This document shows, piece by piece, positions 43,466 to 57,390 of a DNA stretch of 62,000 nucleotides. The translations under genes and the position numbers were made by a program. Each line of letters begins with the position of its first letter. Position 1 is the stretch's first letter. Below the pieces are notes generated by a model. The model was not told the DNA's origin, searched no databases, and worked only from the letters and a program-made list of their open reading frames with translations. Origin of the DNA: Glandiceps talaboti. Its lineage: Eukaryota > Hemichordata > Enteropneusta > Spengelidae. Location: assembly GCF_964340395.1 (NCBI RefSeq), contig NC_135562.1, positions 14,378,796-14,440,795 on the forward strand. The letters are read 5' to 3'.

Positions 43466-45125
43466 ATGTCTAGTCCAAGAACCCGGCGAGTTTTGAAGGA
43501 TCTTCGCCCGATAGACAGGAATAATGTAAGTACATTATTTTCGTGATTTTCTTTTGTTTCATCGAAAACTACGAATCAAGGTCGGTAAAGTGACAAAATA
43601 CCTTTGTGTAACGTTTACAGCTAAACCCTAATGACATATCTGGGTGACGGACACACGGGACGATGTAGGGAAAAAAACAGGAAATGGCCGTGTTGTGATG
43701 TGGCATTGACTGTCGGCAGCGTTGTTGTTAGCTCTGGATGTATGCGCTACGATGTTCGACACGTCTTTCCATATCCATGGTCTGTCTTGTCTGTCTGTTT
43801 CCTTTTCGTTAAACTGGGCCACCATGTAATCTATGCCACAATACAATCTTGTTCAGGTGTATGTCAAAATTAAAATGTCAGATTTAATACATCACATGTA
43901 CATAGTAATCTCAATATTCTCTTTTGCAAATTATATTACGTTTAAACTTTAATCATGTCCCAATTTACATACATCATTGAAGTAGAAAGGACTTTCCTAC
44001 CTCCATGCATTGCATCCAGTAGTTTAGAATTTTGTGTTTGATTAACAAAGACACAATGTGAATGACTGTGGGTGGCTGTAGATGAATTTAAATTGCATCT
44101 CATGCATCTCAGGACTTCTCGAGTAAGGACTTTGACTATACTGTAAGTACCACACTGGTGGTGTAAATCGTAATGATACTGTATAGTAACCATGGTAACT
44201 AGACTAGTGCGTGGTGTGTGTCTTGTGTATTGCACTGAGATTATATTGAGTTTAGATTCCTTTGTTTTTCTTACAGTCATGTTTTGAATGTGGTGGTTTG
44301 AATCCACAGTGGGTTAGTGTAAGTTATGGTATATGGATATGTTTGGAGTGTTCTGGTAAACATAGATCATTAGGAGTCCATTTGAGGTAAGTACATAAAC
44401 AACTAGCGGAATTCTGTATCCAAAATAGTATAGAATTACAACAGAAACAGGGTTGATGTGATGTTTCAGTGATGGGACACATCAATTCATTCAATATTTA
44501 CATGAAAATAGACAACTCAAACTCAAAATTAAATTACCTCAATAGAGTCTCCCCAACAGCTGAGATGTCGAAGTAGATAAGTAATTATGGTGCTTGGAAG
44601 TTGGAGGACAGTCTAGGTAAAGTAAACAATTCAAGCTGCAATTCAAACCACTAAGTCCATTTGTAATTATTTCCGCACAAGCTGTCAGATTCAAAGTTAC
44701 ATGTATGGATAACTGAAACATCATGTTCTGTTTTTTTTTAGCAGTTTTGTCAGATCCACACCTAAGTGATTGAAACATTGTACGTTTTGTTGTCAGTTTG
44801 CTGTGGTCCCTGGCTATGTGACCAAAAACATGTTACATGTACATTGTACATGGTCAGTTTTGTGTGGTCCACAGCTATGTGAATGATACATGTTTCATGT
44901 ACATTTGTACGTTATCAGTTTTGTCAGATCCACAACTATGGATAAATGGAAAGATATTGAGTTGGAAAAAATGAAGATTGGTGGTAACAACAAGTTTAAG
45001 AATTTCTTAGAATCTCAGCCAGACTACAATCGTAACTGGTCATTCCATGAAAAATACAATAGTAAGGCTGCTGCTTTATTTAGAGATAAGGTGAGTTGGT
45101 AGTAATAAAAATACTCTTGCAATTA

Positions 45126-45195
<70 letters not shown>

Positions 45196-45197
45196 TT

Positions 45198-45228
<31 letters not shown>

Positions 45229-45392
45229 TAGAGAATAATAAGTATGTGTGAGTGTGTCTGTCTGTGAGTGAGTGAGTGTGTGTGTGTGTGTTAGTGAGTA
45301 ATAAGTATGTGTGAGTGTGTCTGTCTGCATCTGTCTGTGAGTGTGTGTGTGTTAGTGAGTAATAAGTATGTGTGTGAGTATGTGCTGTGCAT

Positions 45393-45427
<35 letters not shown>

Positions 45428-48400
45428 ATGCATGAGGAGAATTGGGTGATGGGAATTGCCATCTCTTGTTTGTATCTTTAAAAGAATACAAGCTATCATC
45501 AGTATTAGGGTGACAGTCACATAAAAAGATGTATTGTATGAGAAAATATTTCATTTGTAAATTCAGTAGTATACAAGTCTATAATATATGTATTCTTTGA
45601 GTAAATGGTGTTTCGTAGGAATATTTCAGTGAATTAGAAAACACAAGATTTCAATATTACCGTTTTCATTCAAAATGAAAAAAAAAATTCACACAAGTTC
45701 CAGACCTACGTTTAATTATTTAATGCTATTTTGATTGTCAGATACATGGTTGATGTTATGTATTACTATTACAGGTTTCTACAGAAGCCCAGGGTAAATC
45801 ATGGTCAGCAGCGACATCTTCAGCCAGACATCATATACCCCATACTACTTCCAATTCTAGTCTTAAATTAAACCACTCAGCATCTACACCATCATTTTCC
45901 AATTCCTCACAACGTGGCAATACTGGTAGTTATAGTTCAGGGGGTGTGTACTTCAACAGCCATAGTGGTGGGGGTAGCGGTTACCAATCTAAGGGCTCAC
46001 AGGATGACTGGGATGCCATGTTTGATGTGAAGAAGTAAGTACAACTACATTCCGAGTATATTGTATATTATTCCCAAATATTTTCCTTTGTTCAATGTAA
46101 GTGACCTTGAGGGACTTTTATCAATATTACTTGTGAGAGGAGGAGTGACAAACTCTTAAGTCACAAGTATTTTCTGGTTGAATGAAGAAAAATATTGGGA
46201 TATAGTATAATTCTTTCTCCTCAAGCAAAATTTATTTTAAAAAATCACAAAAAGAATGGCGATTTGGAACATTTGTAGCTATATTTTGAGCACTGCAAAA
46301 CCAGTGATGTGGATGGACATGGGTTGTTGTGATGTAAAACAACCAGGGTATATAATCCATATTTTATGTTCAAATACAATAACTTGGCTTGTGCATAGTA
46401 TAATATATACAAAATATATATTACTACCTCATACAGATGTTAATACATGAGGATATGCCATATTCTGGTTTTCAGAAAGACAAAAGATAGAATAGTTTCG
46501 CCACTAGGAGTGCTCATGTCTGTGAAGCAGTTTTTTAGCCAGAAGTGAGGGCCATGATAGTTGAGTACTATTGCCACACCCTTAATAAAAATCATCATTT
46601 TTCAGTGTTTCACGGCAGAAGTTGGTTACATTCTCAAACAATCCTTGCTTTGTTTCAAAGTATGTGATTATAAAGAGCTCACAAAGTTGTTGTAACCACA
46701 CATTCTTAATCCTCCAGATCTGAGAAGGTTGTTTAAAGTTTGACGATATTTTCACATCTTTATTACTGTAGGTCTGAGATTGCTGCACAGAGAGATGACT
46801 TCTTTGAAAGAACACAACGACAAAATGCAGACAGACCAGCGTAAGTAAATGAAGAATTGCAAAGTTTAGATCCCCACAGAGCAGTGTAATTAGGCAAAAG
46901 TTTTGTTCTAGTAACCCAACCCATGAAACCTAGTTTTTTACTGCCACCCTAAATACTTTTTTAGGTAATTCAAAAAAATCATTAAAAAATTCAAAATATT
47001 TGCCAAATCGCATGAGAATTAATGAATGAGATTTGAGGATGTCAGTGCCTTGTATGATCAAAATAACATGGTGGAATACAGTGTACCACACGATGTCTTC
47101 TGTATAGAGTATAGAAAGTGTGATCACGTTGATAAGAAGTCTCTGTTGACCTCTGTAAATAGAAAGAGAACATTTGAACAGATCCTCCAAGATAAAAAAA
47201 AATCCTACCAACCCACCTTACTTTGATATTGGGTGTTATCGAAACCACACCACATGGGAGGGGGGGGGGGGGGCTTAACGACAGACTGGAGTATTTATTA
47301 TGTTCTAGCAACACAAACTTAAAATTTTCAACTTCATACTTAAGTCAATTTTTGGAACAAAAAATAAACGTAGGGTGGAAAGAAGAAAAAAATTGTTCTT
47401 GTCAGAACCGTTTGTCTAAAGTGGTGCGATGATGCAGATTTTTCTTATTTAATTCTCAACAAACCTGTCACTCAGTCTACTATTTATGGCAGTTACTGTT
47501 CTTTTTATTCAGTACTTTAGAGCAAGTGTGTATGTAGGGCAGATGTCATTTGCTTGTTCATGATTGGCTCAGCAGTTGTCTTCACTGAAGTAGGGAGGGT
47601 TATTTTTGTGTTTCCCCCTATATCTGCAGACTGCGTGGGCTTGAAAAACATGAAAAAAAACAAAAACGACAGGAGGGTATTTAAGTGATGCGTGTGCTGA
47701 CCAGAAACAATTCTTTTTGTTTTCCTTTCTTTTTTGGCCAAATACCATAGTAACTTAGATATAATTTGCTATATATATATATAATATATTTTGCTGGTAA
47801 AAGACAGGGGAAATCTGGTTAACTTGCATACTTTACAATACATTTTACCATAATATAGATGGGGAACCATCATTAGAGACTTTTTAGCTTTGGCTGAGTT
47901 TTGATAAAACTTGTTCTAATGTGAGTGAGCTCAACACCTAATTATGTTCTGTCAGCAATTTTGTATATTTACAGTGAGCTGCATGGCAGGAGAAATTCTT
48001 TTTACTTACAGAAGACTGGAAATGGTCTAACCTACCTGTCGCACATTTTACATGTACAACTTGGAATTATTTTAAATTAGTTTCTGATAACCTGAAATCA
48101 TACTTATATGTGTGTTTGTTGATGTGTTCCTCTAGTGATTTACCACCAAGCCAAGGAGGGCGCTATTCAGGTTTTGGTAACACACCAGATCCACCAAAGT
48201 CCAATGAAGGTAGCAGTGATTTGATGGGGTCACTTTCTGCGGTAAGCAATGATTTAGCAATATTTTGATACAAACTTCCAGTTTATGCCAATAAATTACC
48301 GGTTTTCATTTGTCAAAAGAGGGTAAATATTAATAAATGTGAAGTTACGCAGTTCTGAGATATTGAATCACAAGCTTGATTGGTTGATTTGTTGGTTGGT

Positions 48401-51400
48401 TGTATTAAAAAAATGGTTTGTTCTCGTGATATTTTAATATGTTTCATTTTCATATAAACCATCGTCCTCAATCAATGTAAGCAGAGAAATAGAGTACATG
48501 ATGTATAGAGCAATAATCCCTGTCTGGATCAAATCTGGTGTCAGCCTAGTGTTAGCGCTGAGCTAGTCTGATGTTTACAGTGCTAGTGCAGGCATTAACC
48601 CTTCCAGCTGCTAACACATATTGGTGAGGTGTTACTGCCAGTCTCGTGTTAGTATTGAGCTTGTCTGGTGTCAACATAGGACTGGTGTCGGCATTAACCC
48701 TTCCAGCTGCTAACACATATTGGTGAGGTGTTATCGCCAGTCCAATGTTAATACTGATGCTAGTCTGGTGTTAACATTGGGCTGGTGCAGACATTAACTC
48801 TTCCAGTAACAAATACATGCTGGTGAGGTGTTCGTGCAAGCCAGGTGTTAGCAAAGAGTTAACCTGGTGTTAACATGGGACTGATGCAGACATTAACCCA
48901 TCCAGTTGCTTATACATACTGGTCAGGTATTACTGCTACATACATGTAGAGCTAGCCCAGTGATAGCACAGTCAAAAAGTGGCTCAAAACTGCACTGTAA
49001 CAATCTTGACATTTTGAGTTATTTGTTTGTTTGTAGGGATGGAGTACATTTGCTTTAGGAGCTACAAAGTTTGCCTCAGCAACAAAGGAAGGGGTAAGTT
49101 ACACGATACATTTATCAACGGTTGAATTTATATGTAAGTGGAGGAATTTCTGTACAAATAGTGGGAGAGAAGGTGATGCATGATATGTTGTGGATGATTG
49201 GTCAAACTTTATTGACAGAAGTTGATCCACATTACATTGTGTATGATTGGTCCATCTTTACTGAGAGAAGTTGACCCATTGTTCAGTGTGTATGATTGGT
49301 CCATCTTTACTGAGAGAAGTTGACCCATTGTACAGTGTGTATGATTGGTCCATTCTTATTGAGAGAATTTGATCCATAATAAAATGTTCATGATTGGTCC
49401 ATTCTTATTGAGAGAGTAATAGTGTGTATGATTGGTCCATTCTTATTGAGAGAAGTTGATTCATAATACAGTGTTCATGATTGGTCTTTCCTTATTGAGA
49501 GAATTTGATCCATTATCTTGTGTGTATGATTGGTCCATAACAGACTTAAAATATAGTTTTCATGATTGGTCCATTCTTCATGAGTGAAGTTGATTCATAA
49601 TACAGTGTGTATGATTGGCCTATCTGTTAATATTGAGAGAGGTTGATCCATAATACAGTGGGGTGAGTGTGTATGATTGGGCCATCCTTACCAAGGCTCA
49701 TGAAGGGCAAAGTAATGTCATAATGATAAATAAAAGTGTCAATAATAGTTATACAGCTCTATAGGTGTGATTTCCATTTTATGTTGCTTGGAATTTATCA
49801 GACAATATTTACTTACTTTACAGGCCATTAAGTTTGGAAGTGCTGCCTCACAGAAGGTACGACAATGTTGATGTATATATAATATATATAATTTACTACT
49901 TAAAAGAGAGTCTAGTACACTGCTTACATTTCCACTGTTGGCTATGAAATTTTAAGTCTTAAAATTTGATAATTATGTAGTACATTGTAAAGTATATACA
50001 TTCAGCGTGCATGTGCACTATTCTTTCAGCTGTTTACAGAGACTTATTAAGATCTCTTGTGTCTGATACACATGTCCTTGGAAGCAGTCATTTCTGATGT
50101 ACTACAAAAATCAAGCTATAGGCAAACTAAGATAGACACAAACTAAAATTATTATTGTGACATGTTGATATAAGCTAACAATGGTGATTGGTATAATTAC
50201 ACTCACAGTAGGGAGGCATCTCTGATTTTTAGCTTGCCTGAAGTGGCCATCCTTTCAACTTCATTCAGTGTTTACATACGATCTTGGTGACTGGCAGTTT
50301 TATCTACATAACCTAGACACCACTATGATAGTGGATTAAGATGTAAGAATTGTATTTCAATATGACACTGGTAATCGAGCCTTTGGTTTTCTAACATAGA
50401 GGCAAACTAAATCTATTGTTCTTCAATGTGGTAGATTACACAAGTGGGTGATAGCAGTTCCTCTGTTGTGTGAATCTAATCACCCTGTGATCTAGACAGT
50501 GTAAACATTGGAAGTCCCAAAACATCACTGCAAGTACAAGTTTTATGGAACTTGAACTCCCTACTCAGACTACAATTAAGCCAATGTCCATTCAATAGCT
50601 TAACACAGTTGTATCAACATGGTGCGACAATAGTTTTAGTTTGTGTCTATCTATAGATGTTGGTGGAGGGTCTATGGTGTAGCCTAGTAAAGCAAATACT
50701 CAATTATGAAAGTAATGTTTGTTGTATCAGATATAGTTTGTCAATAGTTTGTGAAGCCAGACAGTAAAATGTTGCAGTGTTTATAGTAATATTGTTTTCA
50801 AGCCAAACGATTCACTTCTACTCAACAGGCTTCCATTGTAGGTAGAAATCATTTCTTTTTTTAATCAATACGCCGTATTCCGGTTATCGAAGAAGCCCCG
50901 AAAAGATAAAAGATATGATTGTTTGGCCACTAGGGGCGCTGTTTTAGAACCGGAAGTGAGGGCCAGAATTGTAGAGCATTGTTGCAAAGCATAGAGTCTA
51001 TAGGCATCGTAACCACTGACTAAAGATTTTCTGTCATTCCCCGTAACTTTACGCTATAATATTGCATTATCGCCCATCAAATAACGAAATAGCAAATTAA
51101 CCTCTTGTTCTCCTAATATTTCGCGTAAGTTTGGCTCTGCAATTCGACCGTGAGGAAAACCCAAAAGTAGCAACATTTTGAAACGGGTAGTACACTGACA
51201 TCTCACTCACGTTTTCAGTGTGACCTCGTCCATTTGCGTTACCGTTGGAGAAATTGTAGCGATTGCTTCCAGTCAAACATCGGAACGGAAAAAGGTACAA
51301 AAACAGAGGAAAGAACCCTCAAAATCACAATATACGCTACAGTTATTGCAGCTTGTATAAAACCAATCTGATTAAAATCCGATGTAGATGTCGGCTAATC

Positions 51401-54400
51401 GTTCATTGCTATTTTACTTTCGTTATTGTGCCTGAATTGACCTTCGTGGTACATGTTTGATCGCCTCCTCTACCGATCAGGACAAAAACGTAAACATGTA
51501 CCACGAAGGTCAATTCAGGCAAAATAACGAAGGTAAAATAGCAATGAACGATCAGCCGACATCTACATCGGATTTTAATCAGATCGGTATAAGACATGGT
51601 ATGATGAGTCAACCACGTAATCGTTACATGGAAGGCCGATTCATTGAAGGGGTGGGCGGTGTGGTACATCAATCACAATAACAATATTTATGATTCGTTG
51701 CCGACTTCAATGGGGTTTTTTATACACTGATGGTCCTGAATGAAGAATAGCAAGCTAACCAAAGTGTGATAGTAAAGATGAGTATATCAATACAAATATG
51801 TTTATGCCAACTTATAACCAGTACATGAAATGTTTTTTTCCGGACAAAGTTTTATGATTTCACCCGTGGTGCTACACCACTGTTCTAATAAACAAGAAAG
51901 GCCTAAGTATGCGGCGACATCAGTTACAATATAAACATGTGACTTGGTAATTGTCGACCGAACTCTCAATATTGCAATGACTGTAGCTGGAAGCTGTTCA
52001 ATCTGATTAAAATCCGATGTAGATGTCGGCTAATCGTTCATTGCTATTTTACCTTCGTTATTTTGCCTGATATTATTTTTCTTGGTACATGTTTAAATTT
52101 TTTAGCCTGATCGTAGAGGAGGCGATCAGGCAAGCTAAAAAATGTAAACATGTACCAAGAAGGTCAATTCAGGCAAAATAACGAAGGTAAAATAGCAATG
52201 AACGATCAGCCAACATCTACATCGGATTTTAATCAGATTGGAAGCTGTTGTCAGATTTGTAATTTTCTAATCGTTCTTTTGTCAAGCAACAGACACCAGT
52301 AAGGTAAAGAAATATGTTTATCATGTCTACATCGGGTATATTTCGAAGGTCCTCCGTCCAACTTTCAATGTTTCCGCTGTCGATTAGTTCTATCTTTTGA
52401 TGCTTGACATCCACTATTCGTCTCCTCTTCCGTTCTCTCAGAAAATTATCATTTTCTAGTGTTTCAAGACCAAGGTTGACAGCATTTCTGGCGATATCTA
52501 GTAGATTTAGAAGTAGTAATTTTCCACTCTTTTATGAATGCACGGAGTTCTTTTACGACCATTTTGTTGACAGCTTCATACATCGCCATACTATTAGATG
52601 CCATGACGAAAATTCTGGCCCTCACTTTGTCAGATATGGTGCGCCCTCTCGCGATACTTTCCTGCGAAACAACCGGAAGTTCGATAACCGGAATACGCCG
52701 TATTGTTCAATTGTCTTCATTTATGCATAGATTCATGGTTGTGTATTTATTTATGATTTGTTTACATAGACTCAGGAATACGCATCCAAAGTGAATGAGT
52801 CAGTAATCAAACCTACCAAAGATAAAGTCAAAGAAGGCAAATTATTTGATGACTTGAGTAGTGGTACAAAGTCATTGGCAAATAAGGTAATCGGGAACAG
52901 TGTAGTGAATAATACCATATTTTAACACAATTCTTTATTTTGGTGTTTTGGGTATTACAGTGTTACTAGTGTAGATCTAATATTGCAAAACTTAACTTAA
53001 CTAGTGATCACACAGCTTATAGTAAACCTGTTTCTAAGGTAGATGAATAATCATTTATAACATGACATCATTCTTGATACGTAACTTAGGTCTTAAAAAA
53101 GACATTTTTCTGTCAAAAATCTTCCTGAAAAATCTTAATCTTAAAAATTTGATAATTATGATTGAAAATTGAATTATTCAGGTATTGATATTCATAATTA
53201 TATTGTATGTACACGAAGTGCTATAGAACTACAAAATGTACAATGTACAGATAGAGATACCAATTTAAAAATTTCCTTACTGATTTCTATATCTACACTT
53301 CAGAAATTGAAAACTCCCAGTTCTGTATTATTTACTTTTAAATCTATTGTATGTACAGGCGCTTTAGAAAATAAATTAAATTAAAATTAAATTAGATTTA
53401 AAAAATCGCCAAACCTGCTGTTATAAGATTTTGCGATTTACAAATAAAATGGCATAGATAGAACTAGTATGTTTCAAAATTTTTAAACTTGCTGTCATTT
53501 CATAAATGTTTGTCGTAGATGGCTGTAGGCACAACCCAGACTTGGAAGGATTTACAGAATATGTTCACAGACAAAGGAACGACATTAGACGGTGCAGACA
53601 CGACACCACAATCAGATTCACCATTACTAGCTGGTAGTCAAGCACAGAGACAATATGAAGAACGAATGAGGTATGTATTTGGTATCATAGTACTAGTAGT
53701 CTATGGTGTAGTGACTGTAATCAGGTCAGTAATAGTTGTAGTAGTTTGCATTGTAGTTAGTACAAGTTATGGTAGTTTTGTTGATGGTAATAGTAGTTAA
53801 AATGGCCATATGGATGAGTATTTATTTTGGATTTTTAATTTATATAAAACATTTTTTGTCATGGTTTCCTACTTGAAAAATCAATGTAAAATGACACATG
53901 TCCGAGTCTTTGTTTCTATTGTACATACAATAACAATCACTGATACAGTTTACACATTTAGTAATCTTTTGCAATTTATTGAGTTACAAACAAGGACTTA
54001 GAATATGATATTTCACATTGATTCTTCAAGTAGGAAGCCATGATAAAATTGTTTTATAAATTAAAAATCCAAAATAAATACCCAATCCTTATCCATATGG
54101 CCACTTTAGCGTAGTGACTCAGATAGTTGGTAAAGGTTAGGATAGCAAATATGGTAATTATGGTACGGTTAGTGCTGAGGTTTCAATAGTTAGTAACAAT
54201 GGTGGTTTATACCCACAGTGTAAGACATGTACATTGGCATACAGTAATTAGCACATATCTGGTCCAATGATTTTGTTTACATTCAAATCCATAATACAAA
54301 AATTGTTGTTTGTAGTGCAATAACAAAATTTGTTGTATAGTTTCTTAGCATAGTAACAGAATTACTGTATAGTTTCTTAGCACAGTAACAGAATTACTGT

Positions 54401-57354
54401 GTAGTTTCTTAGCATAGTAACAGAATTACTTTGTAGTATTTTGGCACAATAAGAGAATTGCTGTGTAGTTTCTTAGCACAATAAGAGAGTTACTGTATAG
54501 TTTCTTAGCACAGTAACAGAATTACTGTGTAGTTCCTTAGCATAGTAACAGAATTACTTTGTAGTATTTTGGCACAATAAGAGAATTGCTGTGTAGTTTC
54601 TTAGCACAATAAGAGAGTTACTGTACAGTTTCTTAGCACAAAAATAACAGAATTACTGTGTAGTTCCTTAGCATAGTAACAGAATTACTTTGTAGTATTT
54701 TGGCACAATAAGAGAATTGCTGTGTAGTTTCTTAGCACAATAAGAGAGTTACTGTACAGTTTCTTAGCACAAAAATAACAGATTTACTGTATAGTTTTTT
54801 AGCACGGTAATAGAATTCTGTGTACTTTCTTAGCACAATAATAAGAGAACTTGCTGTGTAGTTTATAAGCACAATAACAGAAGTTTCTGTTTTGTTTTTA
54901 AGAACAAAGAAATTGATAATTATGAAATGCTTTTAACTAACAAAAAATGCAATACCACACATTCCAACATTGCATAACACTTTGTCAATTCTATTACAAT
55001 CAATTCACCAAAACTTCACTTCAAACTGCAGCTAATATATTATTATACACACAATTTCATGTGGTTCTTTTCAAACCATTGCCTTATAAGTTATGTCAGT
55101 TATATTCACTGTGTCCTGTGTCTAGCTTGTGCATGAAGTGTACACGTACTTTCTGAAAACCTAGCGTTGCATGCTAGAGAAACACTAGGAAAAATGCTGT
55201 CACCTAATAGTTTTGCATATCATGTCATTTGCATGTGCCACAAAAAAACATGTCAAGTCTGTGCATGAATTATTATTTGTACTTTGTACTTTTGGAAACC
55301 ATAGAATTGCATGCTGGAGAAACACTGTAGTAGAAACAATGGAAAATAATAACTTGGCACCTTATGCTATAGTATATCAAAATACGGAAAATTTCCCAGT
55401 CCTAAGTATTCATAAAACTCTATTTACACAAGTGAGGATCAAAATATTGTTTCCTTATTGTTTCACCCCTGTGAAGATAAAAAATATTTTCATATTAAGT
55501 GAGTTTTGCAGATAAGTTTATAGGTTGTCTCAATTATTTCTAAAGTGACATTATCGTTTCTGTCCATTTGAATATGTCTGATGTTATCTAACAATATGAT
55601 TACAAAATGTATCTATATTATGTAGGTTTTTTGCTTTTTTATATTTACTGATTTCAACCTTTTCTTTGCTTTACGATCTTAGCGCTTTTGAGTCTCCATG
55701 AAACTCTTGTCTTTCCAAACCTGTCACCCCGTCTGTCATTTCTTGATGTTCATTCCCATACCTCTCCATCTCTCTCAGTATTCTCCCTACTTCAAGATGG
55801 CAATATATGGTAATCTTTTCTGATTCCACTGTAACACTATCACACAAACACACTCTTCTCTCTCTCTACTCCATGCTTCCTAGCTGTCAATACATACCTT
55901 AACACTCATTTACCCATCTATACTCTGTAACTTAACAGCTGTCAATACAAACTATAACACTCACTCACCCATCAACACAAGTGATATTCTCCATATATCC
56001 AGGCTGTCAACACATACATTAACACTCATACATGTATATGTACACATATGTTCTACACACTCTCCATATATCCTGGCTGTCAACACATACATGTACAGTA
56101 ACACTCATACACCTATCTACACACACACACTCTCTCTATTTCCTAGCTGTCAACACATACAGTAACACTTAGTCATCCATCTATACATCAACACATTGTG
56201 TACATCCTAGCTGTAACATGTATACACCCATCTACGTTCTCCATACATCCTAACTTTAACACTCGGACGCCCATCTACACACTCTTCACACTTTCTTGCT
56301 GTACTTCACACTCATACACCCATCCTTTCCACACTCTCCATACTACCTGGCTGTCAACACATACCGTACTAACCCTACTGTATGAAGCTAGGGACAGGAG
56401 AGTTTCACTGTCCATCTGCCGTCCATTTCTCATCTCTCTCATCCAGAACTCTGGATCCTGATGCTTCCAATACACCTTTGTTATACGACAGACCTCCATC
56501 ACCAGCCGGAGAAGTGGAAGAAGACGGATGGAGCTGGGATAATAGCGATTGGGATAAACCCAAGACGTCTAGTAATAATGTCAAGGTGACACGTAATGAT
56601 AGTTGGGACAACCAATGGGAAGACAACACAGGAGATTTACTGGGTTTAGATGATGACGATGAACAGTAAGTCACTCATATCAACATCAACATAGTTTCTG
56701 TACCAGTGTACCATTGCATGATATCAGACACTATGTATAAACCTCACACTGATGATGATAAATAGCGTGACATTACACTGTAAACTTGAAATTGATGTAG
56801 AATTTCTAATCAGGAATGAGGCTTAAATTATATATGCAGTTTTGTAGATCACAATGCATGCACTACATGTACTCGATGGGCGATGTTGGTAGTCGGACTA
56901 CCTTGACAGGTGAACAACTATTTGTTTCATTCCTGGCATGAAGGTTTATTCCTTGGAAATAACATGCAATTTAACAGGTCAATATGTCTGTCCATTGCTA
57001 AATGTTTGAAGTACACATTAAATAAGCCAAAAGCAACATCTATACACCCACAGCATCATGGAATCAGAAAGTTTATTATTCACAACTCTGCTCTTTGTTG
57101 TAACCATGGCAATGGTTTGTGTTTACAAAGAAGCTTTGAATCCAGGGAACTGTTATTGTATATTTTGTTTGTTGTAGTCATGATTATTGTGTTAAACTTT
57201 GTGTGGAGGGACAAAGGACAAGAGTTGTTATCATGTCTGTGTATGCTCCACAGGGAATTGAGGAAATGCAAAGGCTTGCTGTGCCATTATAGGTCCATAC
57301 CAAGGGTAGTAATTGGTAGCTCACTTCCAGCACAGTGTAGGGAAGCATTCTATA

Positions 57355-57390
<36 letters not shown>

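Larger units (their letters stand above)
50866..52705. mobile_element. 1.8-kb TIR element hosting two smaller foldbacks
   Basis: CAATACGCCGTATTCCGGTT at the left and AACCGGAATACGCCGTATTG at the right end the element; sub-terminal GGAAGTGAGGGCCAGAATT and AATTCTGGCCCTCACTTTG pair too. On the minus strand the right part has a start [20 protein letters not shown] at 52602 and, after a frame change, [16 protein letters not shown] and [16 protein letters not shown] (52414-52229). The latter recalls the N-terminal YL...TKExLxxYKS region of animal proteins with SWIM/YqaJ domains (weak, from memory). So it is a broken or spliced gene fragment. Two independent 9-bp-TSD foldbacks sit inside. Confidence 0.6.

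Noticed and set aside
47026-47226. 66-aa frame in ARFGAP1 intron 5
   Set aside because: Short, no motif, inside a transposon-rich intron.
54330-54900. CRISPR-like regular repeats
   Set aside because: Repeats are contiguous with no unique spacers, in a eukaryotic intron; an ordinary minisatellite.
56910-57359. 149-aa frame before exon 12 of ARFGAP1
   Set aside because: Runs through a retroposon tail with poly(A) and lies in an intron.
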